In this document: positions 60,741-64,000 of the stretch, one piece after another
Layout of the letters: every line of letters starts with the position of its first letter
Position numbering within the stretch: the first letter of the stretch is position 1
NCBI GenBank assembly: GCA_041082245.1
Contig: JBDOIE010000015.1
Location: 1 to 64,000, forward strand
DNA: 64,000 nt
Source: DAOTVY01 sp041082245
GTDB lineage: Bacteria > Chloroflexota > Chloroflexia > DTKN01
Reading direction: 5' to 3'
Program-made: the position numbers and the translations under genes
Notes under the pieces: generated by a model
Seen by the model: only the letters and a program-made list of their open reading frames with translations
What the model was told of the DNA's origin: nothing
The model's database searches: none

Positions 60741-63725
60741 ATGGAACTGTTTCGTCTCGTACTGGTCCAACTGAACCCTACAGTGGGTGACTTGCAGGGC
60801 AACGCGCAGAAGGTGGTTGCTGCGCTCGAGGAGGCCCGCGGAGTCGGAGCCGACCTTGTGATCTTTCCCGAACTCGTCCTGACCGGCTATCCGCCGGAAG
60901 ACCTTCTCCTGATGCCCTCGTTCGTGCAGGAGAACCTGGCGTGCCTCCAGCAGGTTGCCGGGGCGACGTCCGGGATCACAGCGCTCGTGGGCTTTGTTGA
61001 TTGCCGCGACGACGAGATCTACAACGCCGCAGCGGTCCTGCACGATGGCGAAGTCGCGGCTGTCTATCACAAGCTCTATCTGCCCAACTACGGCGTGTTT
61101 GATGAATACCGCTACTTCCACCCCGGAGGCCGCCCCCTGGTGTTCCGGCAGGGCCCTGCCACGGTAGGGGTAAGCATCTGCGAGGATATCTGGTACCCGG
61201 CCGGCCCGGTGGAGGCGGAAGCGCTGGCGGGAGCGCGGTTGATCGTGAACATCTCGGCTTCGCCCTATCATATGGGCAAGGGGCGCGGGCGGGAGCGGAT
61301 GCTCGCTACCCGGGCGGCCGACAACGTGGCCTATGTGGCCTTCTGCAACCTGGTCGGCGGCCAGGACGAGCTCGTCTTCGACGGGGGGAGCGTCGTCTTC
61401 GATCCTCGGGGAGAACTCGTGGCGCGGGCACGCTATTTCGAGGAAGACCGCCTGGTCGTCGATCTGGATCTCGGGACCGTCTTGCGCCAGCGCCTGCACG
61501 ATCCTCGCCGGCGCCAGCTCCACTCCGCGGCTGCCGATGGTGTGGAGGAGCTGCGGCTCACATCGCTCGAGCCGGGAGCCCGGGCACCGGTCCCTCCGCG
61601 GATCGAGCCGCTGCCGGAACCGGATGCCGAAGTGTACCGCGCCCTGGTCCTTGGCACGCAGGACTATGTCCGGAAAAACGGTTTCCGGCAGGTGGTCGTG
61701 GGCCTTTCGGGCGGGGTGGATTCGTCGCTTGTGGCGACCATCGCGGTGGACGCACTGGGCCCTGAGAACGTGATCGGCGTCTTTATGCCCAGCCGCTACT
61801 CTTCCACCGAAAGCCGCGAGGATGCCCGTGCGGTGGCCGACCTGCTGGGCATCCGCTTCCTGGAAATCCCGATCGATGAGATCTTTTCTGCTTACATCGC
61901 AGCGCTGGCTGCTCCCTTTGCGGGGTTGGCGCAGGATGTGACCGAGGAGAACATCCAGGCGCGCATCCGGGGTAACCTGCTGATGGCCCTTTCGAACAAG
62001 TTCGGCTGGCTGGTGCTGACGACGGGCAACAAGAGCGAACTCGCAACTGGGTACTGCACCCTCTACGGGGACATGGCCGGAGGTTTTGCGGTGCTGAAAG
62101 ATGTACCGAAAACCCTTGTCTACCGCCTTGCCCGTTACCGCAACGCCCGATCTCTCGCGATTCCGGATCGTGTCCTGACAAAGCCCCCCTCGGCCGAACT
62201 ACGCCCCGACCAGCGCGACGAAGACACCCTGGGACCCTATGCTCTGCTCGACCCCATCCTTCAAGCGTACGTCGAGGAGGATCGGGGACTCGCGGAGATC
62301 GTCGCGCTTGGATACAGGGAGGAGGATGTGCGCCGGATCCTGCGGATGGTCGATCGCTCGGAGTACAAGCGTCGCCAGGCGCCTCCAGGGATCAAGATCA
62401 CGCCACGTGCCTTTGGCCGCGATCGGCGGCTCCCGATTACGCACCGCTTTCGGCCCTCGGCACCCCGGAGCGGGGGGGCGTGCCCTTTTCCCGGGCACGC
62501 CCCCGCTGTGTCCCTTTCAGATCACGCCCTGCTCCCGGAGGCGGGCGATTTCCTCGGGCACGTAGCCGAGGTACGTTTGCAAGATTTCCTCCGTATGTTG
62601 CCCGAGGAGCGGGGGTGGGTTCTCCAGCCGCACCGGGGTGCGGGAAAGTTTCAGGGGCGAGCCCGCAACCCGGATGCGGCCGGCCGTAGGGTGAGGCAGT
62701 TCGACAACCATCCCCCTCGCGAGGACCTGGGGGTCGGAGAACACCTCGTCGATGTGGAGGATGGGAGCGCACGGGATGTTTGCAGCGAGGAGTGCCTCTT
62801 CCCACTCGCGTGCCGTGCGGGTGCGAAACCGTTCCTGCAGGATCGGGATGAGGATATCGCGGTTCTGCACGCGGAGAGGGTTCGTTGCGAACCTCGGGTC
62901 CTCGGCGAGATCGTCCCATCCGCCGACCGCGCACAGATCGCGCCACTGGCGGTCGTTGCCCACTCCCACCGCGATCCAGCCGTCGGACGTGGGGAACGGC
63001 TCGTACGGCACGATGTTGGGGTGGGCATTCCCATAGCGTTTCGGGCGCTCGCCCGAGATCAGGTAGTTGCTGCCCACGTTGATCAGCCAGGCCACGTGGG
63101 AATCCAGGAGCGCGATGTCGATGTACTGTCCTTCCCCGCTCCTTTCCCGTTCCTGCAGCGCGGCGAGGATGGCGATCGTCGCGTACAAGCCTGCCGTCAC
63201 GTCGACGATGGCAAGGCCGACCTTCATAGGCGGCCCTTCGACCGGGCCGGTGATGCTCATGATCCCGCCCTGGGCCTGGATGATGAAATCGTAGCCGGGG
63301 CGGTCACGGTAGGGCCCGGTTTGGCCGTAACCCGTGATCGCACAGTAGATCAAACGCGGGTTCCGCGTGCGCAGGGCCTCATACCCGATTCCCCATTCGT
63401 CCATCGTGCCGGGGTAAAAGTTCTCCACGAGCACGTCGGCCCGCTCGGCCAGCCGCTGGACGATTTCCCGGCCTTCCCGGGTTTTCAGGTTCAGGGTGAT
63501 GCTCTTCTTCCCACGGTTCACGCACAGGTAGTAGGCAGCTTCCCCTCCGGCAAATGGGGGTCCCCACTGACGGGTATCGTCCCCCCGTCCGGGGATTTCG
63601 ACCTTGAGCACCTCAGCTCCGAGGTCGGCAAGCATCATGGTGCAGTACGGGCCCGCCAGCACCCGGGAGAGATCGAGCACCAGCAGGCCCTCGAGGGGAG
63701 CGCGTGTGCCTCCGGGCATCCATAA
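60741..63725 (+). CDS. nadE: Glutamine-dependent NAD+ synthetase; frame lacks a stop at its normal end
   Basis: Residues 1-270 are a nitrilase-type glutaminase (Glu44 in FPELVLTGY, Lys111 in YHKLYLP, Cys147 in SICEDIW). Residues 285-573 are the synthetase, with LSGGVDSS (ATP loop, about 318-327), TGNKSELATGYCTLYGD and KITPRAFGRDRRLPIT near the C-terminus. The conserved protein ends near base 62459. The same frame then runs without a stop to TAA 63725, through a hairpin at 62470-62506 and antisense to the CoA transferase gene, giving 994 codons. The last 420 codons resemble nothing and are very probably not a natural domain: a lost stop or a sequence error is likely. ATG 60741 has GCGGAGGAG upstream. 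Confidence 0.8.
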   Translation: MELFRLVLVQLNPTVGDLQGNAQKVVAALEEARGVGADLVIFPELVLTGYPPEDLLLMPSFVQENLACLQQVAGATSGITALVGFVDCRDDEIYNAAAVLHDGEVAAVYHKLYLPNYGVFDEYRYFHPGGRPLVFRQGPATVGVSICEDIWYPAGPVEAEALAGARLIVNISASPYHMGKGRGRERMLATRAADNVAYVAFCNLVGGQDELVFDGGSVVFDPRGELVARARYFEEDRLVVDLDLGTVLRQRLHDPRRRQLHSAAADGVEELRLTSLEPGARAPVPPRIEPLPEPDAEVYRALVLGTQDYVRKNGFRQVVVGLSGGVDSSLVATIAVDALGPENVIGVFMPSRYSSTESREDARAVADLLGIRFLEIPIDEIFSAYIAALAAPFAGLAQDVTEENIQARIRGNLLMALSNKFGWLVLTTGNKSELATGYCTLYGDMAGGFAVLKDVPKTLVYRLARYRNARSLAIPDRVLTKPPSAELRPDQRDEDTLGPYALLDPILQAYVEEDRGLAEIVALGYREEDVRRILRMVDRSEYKRRQAPPGIKITPRAFGRDRRLPITHRFRPSAPRSGGACPFPGHAPAVSLSDHALLPEAGDFLGHVAEVRLQDFLRMLPEERGWVLQPHRGAGKFQGRARNPDAAGRRVRQFDNHPPREDLGVGEHLVDVEDGSARDVCSEECLFPLACRAGAKPFLQDRDEDIAVLHAERVRCEPRVLGEIVPSADRAQIAPLAVVAHSHRDPAVGRGERLVRHDVGVGIPIAFRALARDQVVAAHVDQPGHVGIQERDVDVLSFPAPFPFLQRGEDGDRRVQACRHVDDGKADLHRRPFDRAGDAHDPALGLDDEIVAGAVTVGPGLAVTRDRTVDQTRVPRAQGLIPDSPFVHRAGVKVLHEHVGPLGQPLDDFPAFPGFQVQGDALLPTVHAQVVGSFPSGKWGSPLTGIVPPSGDFDLEHLSSEVGKHHGAVRARQHPGEIEHQQALEGSACASGHP
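62470..62506. terminator. Strong hairpin between nadE and the CoA transferase gene
   Basis: A 12-bp continuous stem (GGGGGCGTGCCC with GGGCACGCCCCC), extended by two more pairs beyond a 2-G bulge, with a TTTTCCC loop. It lies just after the expected end of nadE and 11 bp from the CoA transferase stop, where a terminator for the convergent pair would be. Confidence 0.65.
62517..63719 (-). CDS. Class III CoA transferase (CaiB/BaiF family)
   Basis: A 400-residue protein: LEGLLVLDLSRVLAGPYCTMMLADLGAEVLKVE, cut here into the start motif with catalytic-Asp region further on (YGQTGPYRDRPGYDFIIQA), ENPPPLLGQHTEEIL at the end. These enzymes move CoA between carboxylic acids, for example formyl-CoA/oxalate or carnitine types. 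ATG 63719 has GGAGG. It lies 19 bp from the partial aminotransferase upstream, so they may share a transcript. Substrate unknown. Confidence 0.9.
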   Translation of the reverse strand: MPGGTRAPLEGLLVLDLSRVLAGPYCTMMLADLGAEVLKVEIPGRGDDTRQWGPPFAGGEAAYYLCVNRGKKSITLNLKTREGREIVQRLAERADVLVENFYPGTMDEWGIGYEALRTRNPRLIYCAITGYGQTGPYRDRPGYDFIIQAQGGIMSITGPVEGPPMKVGLAIVDVTAGLYATIAILAALQERERSGEGQYIDIALLDSHVAWLINVGSNYLISGERPKRYGNAHPNIVPYEPFPTSDGWIAVGVGNDRQWRDLCAVGGWDDLAEDPRFATNPLRVQNRDILIPILQERFRTRTAREWEEALLAANIPCAPILHIDEVFSDPQVLARGMVVELPHPTAGRIRVAGSPLKLSRTPVRLENPPPLLGQHTEEILQTYLGYVPEEIARLREQGVI

Positions 63726-63738
63726 CCTCCTTTTGCCC

Positions 63739-64000
63739 TCAGCTGTTGATGACCCCCGCCAGGCTATGCTCGAAGATGGAAAGAGCCTCGTCGAGCTCCG
63801 GATCGCCGATGATCAGAGGTGGCGTCCAGCGAAGGACATTGTCGTCGGTGCCGCAAGTAGCCAGAAGGAGTCCAGCCTCCAGGCAAGCCCGCTGCGTATC
63901 CCGGGTGCGATCCTTGTCCGGCGTGCGCCCCCCGGGAACGACAAACTCGACGCCGACCATCAGCCCCTGGCCGCGCACCTCCCCGATGGCGGGGTAGCGC
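63739..64000 (-). CDS. Class III aminotransferase, C-terminal part only
   Basis: The last 86 residues of a GabT-like PLP enzyme. The visible RYPAIGEVRGQGLMVGVEFV, followed by a C-terminal DDNVLRWTPPLIIGDPELDEAL, is the usual ending of class III omega-aminotransferases. The frame is open at the window edge; the catalytic part is outside. It could act on 4-aminobutyrate or another omega-amino acid. Confidence 0.82.
   Translation of the reverse strand, partial: RYPAIGEVRGQGLMVGVEFVVPGGRTPDKDRTRDTQRACLEAGLLLATCGTDDNVLRWTPPLIIGDPELDEALSIFEHSLAGVINS

Noticed and set aside
59280..61523. A 747-codon minus-strand frame
   Set aside because: It lies opposite the MFS and nadE genes, is rich in Arg, Gln, Glu and His with no recognisable domain, and crosses two clear genes.
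1..64000. CRISPR arrays, tRNA or rRNA genes, complete insertion sequences
   Set aside because: No regularly spaced repeats, no convincing cloverleaf or conserved rRNA segment, and no transposase-like frame was recognised; this is by reading only and weak tRNAs could be missed.

Overview
The window is high-GC, gene-dense bacterial chromosome with no rRNA, tRNA, phage or complete insertion sequence that I can see. The combination of UPF0182, a DUF2079-type membrane protein, a GH57 branching enzyme, several GT-C-like polytopic membrane proteins, a phosphonate-type transporter, and a joint mre-mrdA-min cluster suggests a Chloroflexota-like, possibly thermophilic, organism. That placement is inference from gene content, not a database result. 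Where promoters are readable they follow one pattern, TTGNNN, usually 17 bp, then TANNNT, so ordinary housekeeping-sigma transcription fits.

Layout. 1-6397 (minus): sugar-modification genes downstream of secA: an ArnC-like glycosyltransferase, a formyltransferase, a DegT-type aminotransferase, a methyltransferase, a deletion-fused ABC transporter remnant, a GNAT acetyltransferase and a partial radical SAM protein. 6401-9799: secA with unusual inserts. 9874-10381: a gene-free stretch with strong hairpins. 10382-12668 (minus): two exported proteins made of OB-fold-like repeats. 12935-19123 (plus): the cobalamin-binding subunit of methylmalonyl-CoA mutase with meaB, then phnD-phnC-phnE, where phnE is a single 979-residue gene holding two permeases and two extra outside domains. 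19230-24477 (minus): UPF0182, a membrane-embedded M28-like protein that has lost catalytic residues, and a phosphoglucose/phosphomannose isomerase. 24615-36758 (plus): parA-parB-fba-GH57, then membrane glycosyltransferase-like proteins and a flippase.

36906-43350 (minus): mreB-mreC-mreD-mrdA-minC-minD-minE, which brings wall elongation and division-site placement together in one transcriptional run. 43499-46456 (plus): yebC, ruvC and a fused L-serine dehydratase. 46453-53663: homoserine dehydrogenase, a small TIGR04076-like protein, a membrane spermidine-synthase-like fusion, two nucleotide-sugar short-chain dehydrogenases (one a UDP-glucuronate decarboxylase) and the priming sugar transferase. 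54103-64000: polytopic membrane proteins, a divergent ammonium transporter, a GH1 beta-glucosidase coupled to an MFS transporter, NAD synthetase, a class III CoA transferase and the end of a class III aminotransferase.

The theme is envelope glycan assembly (nucleotide sugars, polyprenyl-linked priming, membrane glycosyltransferases, flippase) beside cell-shape genes. The least expected items are the composite phnE, the paired OB-fold exported proteins, a 15-bp palindromic repeat translated inside a glycosyltransferase, the ABC gene fusion, the Amt protein lacking a pore histidine, and a nadE frame with no stop at its expected end.
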